From NCBI GenBank assembly GCA_020881915.1, contig JAJFPB010000013.1:1-64000 (forward strand): 64,000 nt of DNA. Direction: 5' to 3'. The notes beneath the pieces were generated by a model. That model ran no database searches. It saw nothing but the letters and a program-made list of their open reading frames with translations, and had not been told where the DNA came from. The translations under genes were made by a program, and so were the position numbers. Below, piece after piece: positions 53,981 through 64,000 of this stretch. This DNA is from Paramyrothecium sp. XJ0827 (Eukaryota; Ascomycota; Sordariomycetes; Hypocreales; Stachybotryaceae). Positions within the stretch are counted from its first letter, which is position 1; every line of letters starts with the position of its first letter.

Positions 53981-55493
53981 TTACTCCTCGATGGCATCAA
54001 GAAGCCACTGCCAAAGTTTATGATCCGCTATAAAGACCTTATTCAGCTCCATGATGACTGTCAACTTCCTAGCTACAGCCTCCCGTTTTGTCAATGATTT
54101 GTTAGAGAAGTACTGCCGTTCTCTGCAGTTGTTTGATGTGCTTCGTACATCAAATAGACCATTGGCAGGCGCGGCTTGTGCGCTCTTTAACAACGGTAGG
54201 ACGTAAGATAGCTCCATTCCGGATGCCAAAGAGCATAAGGCTTGAAAGTGGGTATAGTCCTGAGCTGAGTCCATGCTCAGGAACCGTTGGAAGTGCCATA
54301 CTTTTTCCGTGTCTTCCCACAATATATCTTGCTCCACATTTTGAGAGAAGCCAGACCGATAAGATGCCACCAAGGATTCTTCCGGCATCTCTCGTGGATA
54401 TGGCATGCCAGGCGTGGCTAGGACTTCGGCGAAGGGGACAGACGAAGCGAATGCCCAGTCGATTATGCAAGTGATATTCATATCCTCATCGACAAAGATA
54501 TTGTTTGTACTAATATCAAAATGTCGAAGAGGAAACCCAGAAGGATAAGTACCAGTCAAGAGGGAGGGAATCATTTCCTTAACAATCTGGCTAGCAGCGC
54601 AATAATCGAGCCGGTTCTTGCCGCTGCTGATCTTATCTCCAACTGTCATAAAGTCATTCCACCGCTCCGACGATATCTTGAAATCGGACCATTTGCGGTA
54701 GTCGTCTGGAATCGGCAGAGGAGCCGAAAAGCAATGAGGTTCCAAGGGGAGCTTCTTAGCATGCATCATGTTGGCTTCCACAAGAGACATAAAGTAGTCG
54801 CTTTCTGTGTTGAAAGGGCCCCGGTCGATAGCAAGAGAGTCCCTGCCATAGCAAGTATGAACTGGAGAGAGGCATTGCTTGACAGTATAGCCATCTCTAT
54901 CCTCAAATAATGAGCCGATCTTGTCGAGCCGGCAATTGGACAACATTGCAGCGAAAGCTCCAAGCTGGCGCATAATTTTCTGTCTTGCTTCGGCTGTCAT
55001 CGGCAGACGTAGGTTTGGCTGCTTTGAAGGAAACTGAAGCTTAAACCAAGGCCAGTCGTATGAGGACAAACAAATTCCGCGCGCTTTACTCATAAGAATA
55101 TAGGGCACTCCGATCTCATTGGCGCTTGAACTGCTATGGTCTGGTTAGTAAGAGTTATGATCGCAATAAGAGACTGGGGCAGCACCTGTAATGGAATATC
55201 TTGGGGACTGGTATTGGGGTATGCTCTCTGACATATTTCATCGTAGCAACCTCGCTGGCGAGCAAAAGCTCGGTAAATTCTGTGCCCATGCTGCCACGGA
55301 GCGGTGACCGAAAGATCCATTCAACACCGTCGTCAAAGGTCAGCTCTACGACCCAATTTAGGCTGCCACTGGCTGGCCTTTTGGTTCGGTCGCATGAGCA
55401 CGCCTTTTGTCGCAAGTCTCTGGCTAGGTTAAGGAGTGCATTGAGATTGAAGTCCTCATATGTGAAGACCAAGTCCTTTGCCCCATCCGCCAT
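53981..55493 (-). CDS. APH-family (aminoglycoside/choline kinase-like) phosphotransferase
   Basis: Exon 1 runs from ATG 55493 to 55186 and exon 2 from 55130 to 53981, with a 55 bp intron; the product is 485 aa. The N-lobe shows LNWVVELTFDDGVEWIFRSP, an N-lobe helix (EVATMKYVREHTPIPVPKIF) and VPYILMSKARG as hinge. The catalytic loop reads LRHFDISTNNIFVDE (HxDxxxxN) and the metal site TCIIDWAFA. These are the conserved residues of the APH fold, which phosphorylates hydroxyl groups on small molecules. Fungal genomes hold many such genes; most have no known substrate, and the name does not imply drug resistance. Key motifs look intact. Confidence 0.9.
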
Positions 55494-56587
55494 GTTCAGA
55501 TGTGTGGTAGCGGAAAATAATGGTAATGTGAGGGGCCTACGGGCAAACCAGTCAAACTGACGCAAGTCACCTGACCTTGAAGGTAGGAGCACGGCGGGGA
55601 ACAATCACAGCGCGCTAAAAAGCATGGACGCAGGTTGAGTGATGATGAATCAGTATATTTCAACAAATGGATTGTGGCACTTGCTGCCATAATATATATC
55701 TCTCAATAGTTCCTGTACCGAACTCTGTCCTTCCTAATAGAGAAAGTCCTTTTGGTAGTATCATCTTGGATCTACAAAGGCTTAGACTGGGCCCAATTGC
55801 TTTGCAGGGTTACTTACAACTGGCATGTAAGTGCTCTGGGACAATGTGCTAACCTCCCCCTTTTTCCAAGTATTGTCGATTTCTGCTATTACATCAGTAT
55901 ATAATAATGAAGATAAAACGCCACTTACCGTCACAGTAGTATACATTATCACCAGCATGGTAGGCATATCTCTCTTCGGCCCCTGCTGGAGGGTTTGGCA
56001 GAGACATGGCGGGCGGCGGGTGGCAGAGGCTATTACTATTCGATTGGACTTTCCCTAACATATAATACTGAAGGAGGGTGCTGATTGATGTTTTAGGAGA
56101 AGGACGGCATGGAATTAAATAGTTCTTGTGACTTCCAAGTCGACCAAAGAAGCAGTGATATTTTGCATGGTAAAGACTCCGATACTGAGGTTACGATGCC
56201 AGCCCACCCTCGCAACGTCTCGACCGCGAACCGGTGTGCACCCCCATGCTTGTAGGCTGCCTTCTGGGTTGTATGCAGATGACAGGTCAGGAATCATGTC
56301 CATCCTCCTGCCTCATTAGACAGTAACTGCAGGAAGGGTACTTGGCTCACCAGCTTCGAGATACCGATGAAATCTGGGTCGCTCACGGATTGCATCAAAG
56401 GTGTGAAAGGTGTGGCTGAAGTCCAGCTGTTTTCGCTGCATCGGTGGCGGCGTCACCCCGCTATGTGAGGCTGGCATGTCGTGTCAACTTTCATAGGCAT
56501 TTCCCCCGCAATCATCACACCCTTGGCCTCTACGGAAAATCGCGCATGGATTAGCTGCGACTGTAATGCGAAGGTTTTTAGAGGAAA

Positions 56588-56628
56588 GGATGTGTGCCTG
56601 TGTGCCTGTGTGCCTGTGTGCCTGTGTG
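56588..56628. repeat. (TGTGTGCC)n octamer array
   Basis: Nearly five perfect units in succession, ending TGTGTGCTAAG. Confidence 0.9.
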
Positions 56629-56718
56629 CTAAGAAAGGTGATGAGGGGTGAGGGATTAACCGCCCTTCTGTGCCCTAACTGGCTCCTACTTCCGCCTCCA
56701 GAGATGCAAAGTACATGC

Positions 56719-56868
56719 AGGGGGAAGGGAAGTGGAAGGGTCATGAATTCATGAGCCATGACAGGGGGAAGGGAAGTGGAGGGGTCATGAATCCATGAGC
56801 CATGACAGGGGGGAAGGGAAGGGGAGGGGTCATGAATCCATGAGCCAAAACGAGGGGAAGGGAAATGG
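56719..56868. repeat. G-rich minisatellite, about 45-49 bp unit
   Basis: Three full units and a partial one. Each combines a purine run (GGGGGAAGGGAAGTGGA) with GGTCATGAATCCATGAGCC. The second part is half of a palindrome that recurs perfectly at 59672-59691. Confidence 0.85.
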
Positions 56869-57126
56869 AATGTTGAGCTACCAGGATGAAAGTAAAGTAT
56901 AATCAAGACTGAGTCTAGCGGAACATGAGAGGTCATTTAAACGATCCCAACGAGCTTTTCGCATTATATCTCCATTCAAACCGAGCATAACAGCACGGTC
57001 AATTCTCTGGTCCCGACGCATGATGGTTTCTGGAGGTGGAGATTGCTTGGAGGCCTTCAGTGGCATTAGTAGGAGCATCATACCGGTTAGAAAGAGTTTG
57101 CTTACCTAAGGAATCTTCGAAGTCAA

Positions 57127-57210
57127 CTATCCTTCCCCATCGCAGTCGCCGCAAATAATGCCGTCCTTTATGCCTGTGCCTTTGCAGGTCTTACATTGTG
57201 TGCCCGACAT
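57127..57210 (-). CDS. Possible 27-aa zinc microprotein
   Basis: From ATG 57210 a very short frame encodes two copies of the DnaJ-type zinc motif: CKTCKGTG then CGDCDGEG, with seven residues between, and then stops. CxxCxGxG pairs normally form one four-cysteine zinc centre. The match is too regular to be chance-like, but the ORF is tiny. It may be the first exon of a longer gene. Confidence 0.45.
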   Translation of the reverse strand: MSGTQCKTCKGTGIKDGIICGDCDGEG

Positions 57211-57444
57211 TTCTGATTCTGTAAAGTCCAATAACTGATGTTTTCTGAGAGATGTGCTTGGTTAATCTATCCCTGAACGAGTGGGCAAGTGTGGTATTTA
57301 TGGTAGCCGAGGACTAAGTGGGCACGCCGCGTCTCGTGACCTAGCGCAGATTAAATTAGCAGCCATCATTGATTGGCTACAAATTGTGATAGAACACGAG
57401 AGCTGCCCGAAGGCTTCTTCTCCTTTTAACATCAAGACGACGCT
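57211..57444. other. Divergent promoter region
   Basis: About 230 bp between the microprotein and the C2H2 gene. No further features. Confidence 0.3.
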
Positions 57445-58128
57445 ATGAATGAGATTGATGCCCATCTACAGTGCCAAACTTGTCACGCCATTTTCCCGAC
57501 GAATGAATTGCTCCGTACCCATCTTCAGAAGTTCCGAAATTGGGAGGATGACATTCGCGCACACAAAGAGCCCAGGATTGAGTTGGATGCACCAGACGAC
57601 CTTGATGTTGAACTCTGCCATGATCATCCTGGCTTGCTTAACGCGCGTATGTGCCCGGAGACGGGATGCGGAAAAGTTTTTGAGGAAAAGAAACAGTTAA
57701 ACGTACATTATGAATCACGTATGTTGATTTCTTCGCAATGTATACAGAGAAACTGATGAACAAATCCCTCAGACTGTGATTCTATCGAATTCTGCGTCGT
57801 ATGCCGCGTGCCGTTCACTCACGTTAGCAAACTGATGGCTCATTCTATACACGCCGAAACAACATCAAGTCGACACCGTATCTATATTGAGAGCGCCCGT
57901 GCGGAGGAACGGAGGAGGGCTCGCCATTTACTACATCAAAAGCTCATTCAAGTCTACGATGCTAAACATGCCTCGAATAAAAGAGGGCCTATAGAGACTG
58001 AGCCCGATAACAGAAACTGTAAGAGGACGAGGGTCATACAGCAGGATAATGGCGTTTCTCTGCCAATCGATAACCCGAAAGTACCTGGTATATTTACCAC
58101 TCCCACCCCCATGAACCGAACTGCATAA
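57445..58128 (+). CDS. C2H2-like zinc finger protein
   Basis: Exon 1 (57445-57718) and exon 2 (57773-58128) are joined by a 54 bp intron with GTATGT donor, giving 209 aa. Three finger-like units are seen: LQCQTCHAIFPTNELLRTHL (C-x2-C-x12-H), CPETGCGKVFEEKKQLNVH (C-x4-C-x12-H), and, formed across the second exon, FCVVCRVPFTHVSKLMAHSI followed by a His (C-x2-C-x12-H-x3-H). A charged helix (ESARAEERRRARHLLHQKL) and a basic patch (NRNCKRTR) follow. Probably a nuclear DNA- or RNA-binding protein. The first two fingers lack an obvious second His at standard spacing. Confidence 0.65.
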
Positions 58129-58208
58129 TCTAACACGACATAGTCCAAACTCAACATCCTTCGCTGGCATCACATCCATATACCCAGCCGATATACATAT
58201 CAGGCAAT

Positions 58209-58454
58209 ATGGTAGAAAACGGTGTCATCAACCCCTTTGAACCAGATCCACCTACACAGCCGATGTACATGCCACAAGATGGCAGCGCCATGGATCCGTT
58301 CGAACCATATCCACCTGTACAATCGATGTTCATGCCGCAACACGGCGGCGTCATGGATCCGTTTGAACCACATCCACCTACACATCCGATGTTTTTGCCA
58401 CAAGGGGTTGCCATTGATTCTTTTGCAGTGTCATTGTGCCACTACAGCCAGTGA
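58209..58454 (+). CDS. Small repeat protein (DPFEPxPP repeat)
   Basis: An 81 aa frame from ATG 58209 consists mostly of three 63 bp units encoding (N/D)PFEPxPPxxxMxMPQxG. It lies 80 bp after the C2H2 gene on the same strand and could be an alternative 3' exon of it. Function is unknown. The repeat could also be non-coding. Confidence 0.4.
   Translation: MVENGVINPFEPDPPTQPMYMPQDGSAMDPFEPYPPVQSMFMPQHGGVMDPFEPHPPTHPMFLPQGVAIDSFAVSLCHYSQ
58226..58415 (+). repeat. 63 bp tandem repeat, three units
   Basis: Units centre on ATGGATCCGTTCGAACCA-like sequence and are 75-90% similar by eye. The period keeps frame. Confidence 0.8.
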
Positions 58455-58531
58455 AACCAAAGGGGGAAGTGGTAAACAGGTAGCACAGAATACTGACTGG
58501 CGGACTCATTTCTCCCAGTGCTTCGCAACAA

Positions 58532-59490
58532 TCATGGAGTGTTGGTGGCCGAGTCTGACGGGATTGCCGTTGTGACCTGTATATGCAACTTGAACTTCTC
58601 GGTCTCGCTTGCCTTTAGCTTGTCTTCCACCTCTTTCGTAGTATTAACTGCCTTTCTTTTGGTCTGCCATTTCTTCAGGAACTCGTCCGAAACGAAGCTT
58701 GCGACTATCGGTTTGCGATTAGAGAATTTGATCAACGTCCGGGCATCGTGTATAGTTCTGCACACGATTAGAGTCGTCAGCACAATAGGATCAAAAACTT
58801 ACAAGCCGCCTTCCTTGAGACTAATGGGTGTACCTGTGCCACAACCTGCATGTTTTGCCGCGGCAGCAGGAACCCGCCAAAGTCCATTATCAGACCATAC
58901 AACTGAGAGGTTGTGCTTCCATGAACCGCTGTAAAACACAACATCTGAGCCAGGAGGCCATAACATTACTATCAACATGCAGTCCGCTTGCTCCCCGCCA
59001 CTCCTGAACTGGAATATTCGCTTCGGGTCGGGGGGAATCGTTCGGTAAGCTATGAGATTGCATCGCTTTAGGATTGATGTGAGAACATCTGCTATCCGCT
59101 GAGGGTGCATTAGGTACATGTTAAAATAGAGGTATGCAGTGCAGTACTAACGATGTTTTGGATATAGTTCTCCTCGTAGAACTGGAGCCCAGCTTCCGTG
59201 TCTATGTCGTCAAATGATCGCGAGGCACATTCTCCGATCTTCGCGTCTTCTTCGAAATAGAATCCCCGTTCTTGTAGCAAATTAATTGCAGATTCAAATG
59301 AGACTGCGGGCGGTGCCATAGGTAGGAAGAGTCCAGACATCTGCTGACGGGTCATGCGAAAGATTCTTGAACTGATGGTAGAGGGTTCGCAGAAGAAGAA
59401 AAAAAGCCCTCGCACGTGTTCTCTTCGAGGCCCGAAATTATCCGAGGGAAAGCATAACGGTGGGCCAAAACCGGGCTTGCCGTTAGACAT
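58532..59490 (-). CDS. Orphan three-exon protein
   Basis: Exons 59490-59152, 59098-58803 and 58757-58532 (introns 53 and 45 bp, GTTAGT and GTAAGT donors) join in frame to 286 aa. Recognisable but unassigned blocks: SFESAINLLQERGFYFEEDA, LIVMLWPPGSDVVFYSGSWK, a Gly-rich HAGCGTGTPISLKEGGLTIH, and a C-terminal Lys/Glu helix (VNTTKEVEDKLKASE). The middle block is hydrophobic and well ordered, which suggests an enzyme-like or beta-rich fold. Similar orphan families are common in Pezizomycotina, but I cannot name this one. Confidence 0.65.
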
Positions 59491-59671
59491 AACGGTTTAT
59501 GTAAAGAATACCGTTATAAATGGCGCCAACTAAGTCAGGCCGGGGTTCTGCGGCCCATACCTAGTTCTTCCCGATCCAGATAAGGTCACTTCACGTGACA
59601 GAAATACTGGATTAGGCTCTAAGTCGACATGGGGCGTTCGCATCTCGGGGCCCTTGTTCTCAACTGTGGAT

Positions 59672-59691
59672 GGGTCATGAATTCATGACCC
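59672..59691. repeat. Perfect 20 bp palindrome
   Basis: GGGTCATGAATTCATGACCC. Half-sites of the same sequence form the core of the minisatellite at 56719-56868. Confidence 0.9.
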
Positions 59692-60324
59692 CCCCACTTC
59701 TCTTCACAGCAGATTAATGATCCATCCACGTCATTTGAATGACCGCATATCTTAACGTCTTCATTGGTCAATGGCATAAACAGACAAAGAACTGCATGAG
59801 GCATTGCTCAGTCCTATAAGCTACTTTGGCCGTTTTGACCGCGATAGACCCCATGTTAACGCTCATGCTGTTGTTTTGTACGGTCCTGTCAAACAAGTTG
59901 ATGATATGAGCCGTTATTGAAGGGTTTCTATCAACACGCAAAGTTCTTTAAGAATCATAGCATGTCGACCAAGTGATGCAAGGGGCTATTCTTGGGTCAC
60001 TTCAAGGATCTACAAGCCTAGGCATGGGATATGAGGCCGCGGCCGGCCTGCATGACTTGGTCGATGCGGATCGATCAAGTAGACAACTGGGCACTTATTC
60101 CCAGGGTAGAGGCATGAATCACGCCAGACTTACAAATACATACAATGTCACTCGATTGGTCAATGGATTCCATGGAAGCGCCATTTGAAGGCAGCTCGGC
60201 TAATGCTTGCATGTGGAGATGGCTGTAGGAAAGTTTGGAGAGGTAGACCAAGAAGTGAGAGTCAATGGTATAGCTCTATCCAGCCATCTCCCATCGATGA
60301 TCGTATCAACCAAATCTGTCGGGA

Positions 60325-60690
60325 CTGGTAAAGGGGTCTATTGCCAGGTTGCGTCAAGAATCTTTGAGAGCAGATACCAATTTGTAGCTACACGACATTT
60401 TGGCTTCATGTAACATGACAAGGGTGAAGCCCCGGCTGACCTTGTATGCGACCTGATCGATGATGGCATTCCATGTCAACAGTCGCTTCTCGCCTTGTGC
60501 CCAGCAACGTCGTCGCTACCCCATGTCAATGCCCAGGCAATTGATATCCACACTGGTCAATTGGTGATAGGGTCAATCACAGGTCGCGTCAAGGATCTTT
60601 AAGCAGATGCCGAAATGTAGCTACGCCACATTTTGGCTGCATGTAACATGGCAGGGATGAAGCCCCGGCGGACCTGTATGCGACCTGATT
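60325..60690. repeat. Direct duplication of a 130 bp segment
   Basis: 60325-60457 and 60561-60690 share long stretches such as GACATTTTGGCTTCATGTAA versus CACATTTTGGCTGCATGTAA, and both end TATGCGACCTGAT. They are 236 bp apart, about 80-85% alike by eye. No coding potential. Confidence 0.8.
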
Positions 60691-60866
60691 AACACGGGAT
60701 CGGTTAGATTCCTGGCGTGTCTGTAGATAGCTAGACACTATTACCTTCTGCTCCTGGTCGCAGAGCAGCCGGCGTGGGTGGCATTGTGCAGTAATCTTCT
60801 GCTTTGTACGGACCAGCCCGGGTATAAGAGTGTCCCTTTCCTCCGGCATTCACAACCATCCCAACT

Positions 60867-61019
60867 ATGTCTGATCCCACTGTCTGTATTTGCTGGTGTG
60901 GATGCGAAAACCCAAAAGACAATCGTGATTTACAATACTGCTCATTCTGTCGTCAACACTGCCAATTGGTTTGGTCTGGCGCTGGCTTAACAGTACTCTG
61001 TAAGCCCACCCCGAAATAG
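60867..61019 (+). CDS. Small cysteine-rich protein (50 aa)
   Basis: The ATG at 60867 begins a 50-codon frame with a dense cysteine core: CICWCGCENP, then YCSFCRQHC. The spacing suggests a zinc-binding knuckle. A good donor (GTAAGC at 61000), a TACTAAC branch site and CAG at 61064 indicate an intron. Splicing there changes only the last few residues and again gives 50 aa. No signal peptide. Function is unknown. Confidence 0.5.
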   Translation: MSDPTVCICWCGCENPKDNRDLQYCSFCRQHCQLVWSGAGLTVLCKPTPK

Positions 61020-61224
61020 CATGTTATATCTATCTACTTACTAACATGTGTAACTAGTTTTCAGTCATCGGATTCACTAGTTGAAGTCATTCCCTAGCCA
61101 GCTGTTGACGACATCAGTCGACTCGTCCTTTAAGTCTACCATACCACCATACCACCATTTTTAGAGGCACACCTGACTGTCTCGCAGAGCCCAACCTTCG
61201 ACACGACTCGCAAACAAAGCCACC

Positions 61225-61462
61225 ATGCCGGATGACGACAAGCAAGCTGGTAAAGGCTCTGTCCAACCAGCCCCTCCCAACCCCCCTGTGAGTATCCGAA
61301 GCAGTCTTCTCAAAAATGTAGCTAACGACGAAGACGGCTTAGGCCTCAGGTTCATCTGAAAATCCAAACAAAAGCAAAGACACGAACGGAACGAGCGGTC
61401 ACATAGAGGTGGATAAAATAACACCCTCTAGTGCTTCGTCGGGACAGACATTCTTCAAGTAG
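61225..61462 (+). CDS. Small hydrophilic two-exon protein (60 aa)
   Basis: ATG 61225 lies in the context CCACCATG. Exon 1 is 61225-61287 (MPDDDKQAGKGS...) and exon 2 is 61343-61462, with a 55 bp intron (GTGAGT...GCTAAC...TTAG) in phase 0. The protein is polar, rich in Ser, Pro, Lys and Asn, and probably disordered. Precise splice signals support it as a real gene despite its size. Confidence 0.6.
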
Positions 61463-61775
61463 AGCACTTCTCAAGAAAAGGCATGCTCAATACCTACAGG
61501 GTCAAGAACTCTCATTGGCTCTGTCAATCGGAATATCGTTTTCCCGCCCCTTGTAGCTCACATAATCATATCTCACTCAAGAATTGAGCATGTGACGAAC
61601 TTTAATTGGGCACCATCAAAACTCGCACATGATCTGGCCAAGTACCATCGTTGAATTCACTACTATATTGATACGCTGGAAGTATAAGTATCTGTCTGCA
61701 TTCCCTCTTTATAGTCTATCAATCTTCGTCCAACTACAAACTTTCGCCTAAAATCCACAAACGATACTACACGCC
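61463..61775. other. Intergenic, promoter of next gene
   Basis: About 310 bp. A CTTTATAGTC-type TATA element lies near 61708-61716, about 60 bp before the next ATG. Confidence 0.35.
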
Positions 61776-62329
61776 ATGGACATATCAGATCTAGTGGGGG
61801 CAAAAGCAACCAAGGACGAGATAAATGACCATCCTTTGAAGATACTGGTCGAAGAGGCTGGTCGACGCGAAGAGAGTTGGAAGCGAAACGAAGCAGTCAA
61901 AGGCGAATTTTATGAATGCGCGACAACCGAGTTACATGAACGTATTCTCGTTGAGAGCAGAAATCAACATGTATGTGTGCATTAATCACTAGATGTAGGA
62001 CCTCTCTAACAAGACAGGCACGTATAATACAGCAATGGCTGAAGAACCAAGACTTCAAGATCATCCGATTCCAACTCCGACAAACAGGGTGGCTCAAAAG
62101 AGGGTCAATATCAACGTCAGATCTAGTGTTCGCCATGGTGATCCCGCTACCCTTTGCGGATTGCGAGGTCCAATACCAGCCCGAAAAGAACAACCCCATG
62201 ACGCGGAAGCCTTGCAAATGGCAAACCCCGCTCTTGATTTCACCAAATAGTGCCCTTATTCTTGCACGCGGCGAGATCAAATTTATATCAATGGATATAA
62301 CGGTTGCGATCATACAGGGAGAGCAATAG
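61776..62329 (+). CDS. Orphan two-exon protein (168 aa)
   Basis: Exon 1 (61776-61970) and exon 2 (62018-62329) join in phase 0 across a 47 bp intron (GTATGT...CTCTAACAAGACAG). The N-terminal half is charged and helical (EAGRREESWKRNEAVKGEFY); the C-terminal half is more hydrophobic with beta-like strands (DFKIIRFQLRQTGWLKRGSI, SALILARGEIKFISMDITVA). No recognised family. It converges with the right-edge gene, the two stop codons being within a few bases. Confidence 0.6.
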
Positions 62330-62331
62330 CT

Positions 62332-64000
62332 TTAGTCGTCAGGCGGGAAATTGAAGTAGTCATCAAATGAATACTGAGATTCTGATATCGCGTTGACGTC
62401 AATGCGATCTATGCTGGTTGCATTATCCTGCATGGCGTGTGTGGCAGTGAATGGTCGCCCCCATGAGAGAGGTCGTCAAGGTTGCAGTCGGCACCCTGAA
62501 GTAAGGTCGGAGTAGATGTGCTCTCTACATGCCGGATATGCCCAGTGTCGCCAAAAAATTGAAGGAGAGCTGCAGCCGCGTCTTGAGTCCCAGATAGGCA
62601 ATGACTACCCTGAAGCAGTTCATTGACGCCGGGTAGGGTTATGTCTTGAGTCGGACTTTGTGGGACGGACTGATGATCCTCTGGATGTACCACTGCGAGG
62701 TGACTGACGAATGTTGAGACATGTCTTTCACTCTCTGTTGTGCCTCGATCGATGCTACATGGTGCATGCAGTATTGAAGTCGATTCAGCAACTGGTATAG
62801 GCCCATCAGGTGCTGTTGCCCTCGGTTCATGAGCTATGCTTTCGTCCAGGAAGAAGCTCTCATGGGTATCGTCTGGCGAGCCAGCGATGTTCGAATGAGA
62901 CGCCACTATGGGTTTGCCGTGACTGTTGTCACCGAAGCCATTGACGCTAGGAAGGGTTATGCACTGATCCTGGAAGTTCGGAAGAGACTGTCCAGAAGGC
63001 GATGTTCTGTTGTCTGACACTCCAGCAGGGGATGTATTGTCATTCCGAAATGTGTTGATATGATGATCTTCCTGATCACTGCGAGAGCTATCTCCTGATG
63101 TCGATTCGACGTAGCCGAGGGTTTTGGCCTCCTTACGGGTTGCCGAGGAGCCTAGAGAGACCTCAAGAGCCGCACTCTGTGATGGGCTTCCACATGTCTG
63201 GGGCTGTTGATCTGAGGTTGGTTTCTGTATCCTCTGTCGCTTGAGATGTGACTGGTCATAGGAAGCCGATTCATTACGACCGTGCTTGTTTCGAAAGGTT
63301 GACGGGTTTTGGGGAGCTGGCGGGGCGACGATTGGGTAGAGAGAATGCCCGCTGGGTTGGATTCGTAATTCCTCGGGGGTATCGGGGAACTGGTTGAGCC
63401 GGAGCTTTAGGGACGGCCCCTCCACAATATCAAATCTCCCGAGAGAAGTAAAACCAGCACGACTGCAGAGGGTTTTGAAACTGCTAGAAATTTAGTCGAC
63501 ATTGGTGCGGAACACGGAATCACGTACGGTTCGTATAGTCCAGCAAGCGGATGAAAAACGCAGTTGACACATGAATCAATCTGGCTGGCGCGTTTTTCTA
63601 TTGCTTGAGATATACCTTGCGCAACAAGTTCCTCCAGTCGAGGCCAATCGGATTGTAACTGTCGTTCAAAATGAGTATATCTGAGTCCAACTGAAGATGT
63701 TAGCCGTGAACTCAAGAAGCTCAGAAGGTATATCGTACTAGCCATTGTAACGAAAGCAAGCAGCCCTATCCTCCCAATCAAATAACACACATGATTCGTT
63801 ATCCTTAGAATGAGTCCTGCTCGTCGAGCAGGGTGATAGCGATATGACTGTGATATTTTACGATCCCAGTGGATGTACCAGATGCAGCTGGCACGGAGCT
63901 CCCTGATCTTGGTTACCTGCTTCGCTTCTTTGAGCATGTCTTGCGCCTCATTCCATATTATGTCGGCCTGTTTCACATAATCAGTGATGTGTTCTTTGTT
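62332..64000 (-). CDS. Hypothetical protein, N-terminus beyond right edge
   Basis: The frame enters at the right edge (KEHITDYVKQADIIWNEAQD). A hydrophobic helix follows (IGRIGLLAFVTMASTIYLLS), then FERQLQSDWPRLEELVAQGI. A 47 bp intron (63527-63481, GTACGT...TAGCAG) leads to a long Ser/Pro/His-rich region with an Arg/Lys patch (SHLKRQRIQKP). The main frame ends at 62409, but another frame through TSIDRIDVNAISESQYSFDD to the stop at 62332 is a typical acidic end. A further intron or a shift in 62410-62560 must connect them. Proteins with the first half are frequent unannotated fungal proteins. The acidic tail hints at a nuclear role, without proof. Confidence 0.6.

Larger units (their letters stand above)
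55494..57126. other. Gene-poor 1.6 kb with two tandem repeats
   Basis: No supported gene. Contains a GTGTGCCT array and a G-rich 45 bp minisatellite, listed separately. Confidence 0.45.
59491..60866. other. Gene-poor region with palindrome and local duplication
   Basis: About 1.4 kb with only short unsupported ORFs. It contains a 20 bp palindrome and a duplicated 130 bp segment. Confidence 0.45.

Noticed and set aside
53981..55493. Antibiotic resistance gene
   Set aside because: The APH fold is shared by many fungal kinases of unknown substrate; nothing here points to drug inactivation.
1..64000. tRNA or rRNA genes
   Set aside because: No credible paired A/B boxes or rRNA-like segments were seen by eye; a covariance search would be needed to exclude small tRNAs.

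Overview
This window looks like nuclear DNA of a filamentous ascomycete (Pezizomycotina). Genes are split by 45-80 bp GT-AG introns, several with CTGAC or CTAAC branch points. The gene families are fungal (MADS box, SUR7-like, GH36 alpha-galactosidase, APH-like kinase, patatin/RING proteins), and the mobile elements are of fungal type. Genus cannot be fixed from the sequence alone. The mix of transposons, broken genes, chimeras and unrecognised small genes reads like an accessory or fast-evolving compartment rather than a core region.

Layout. 1-14.6 kb holds a partial gene at the left edge, a very large coiled-coil gene (885-7205), a small BRCT-like gene, a thaumatin-like protein, a RING/patatin-like protein whose catalytic motifs are degenerate, and a short MADS-box factor. 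15.2-21.3 kb holds two related piggyBac-type elements. The second has inserted into a GH36 alpha-galactosidase gene (18787-23419) and can be removed on paper to leave an uninterrupted frame. 24.1-30.3 kb holds a strongly altered histone H3 variant, a B-type cyclin-like gene, two orphan genes and a frameshifted secreted protein gene.

31.3-40.7 kb is a complete Ty1/copia element with 141 bp LTRs followed directly by a hAT transposase gene and an ATTCGA-rich minisatellite. 41.3-45.4 kb holds an orphan with a HEPN-like RNxxxH motif, a P450 relic and two orphans. 45448-50644 is bounded by imperfect inverted repeats. It encodes a D,D,E integrase-like transposase plus two further genes, so I read it as one composite DNA transposon. 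From 51 to 55.5 kb there is a chimeric ORF ending in a hAT dimerisation domain, a SUR7-like membrane protein and an APH-family kinase-like gene. 55.5-64 kb is sparse, with tandem repeats, a C2H2 protein, three very small genes, two orphans and a partial gene at the right edge.

Many reading-frame breaks in the transposons, and in the secreted-protein gene, are one- or two-base changes in or beside short homopolymer runs. The copia LTRs differ at only one position. The breaks may therefore be partly sequencing error, and pseudogene calls should be read with that in mind. All splice sites below are read by eye from GT/AG signals and frame continuity.
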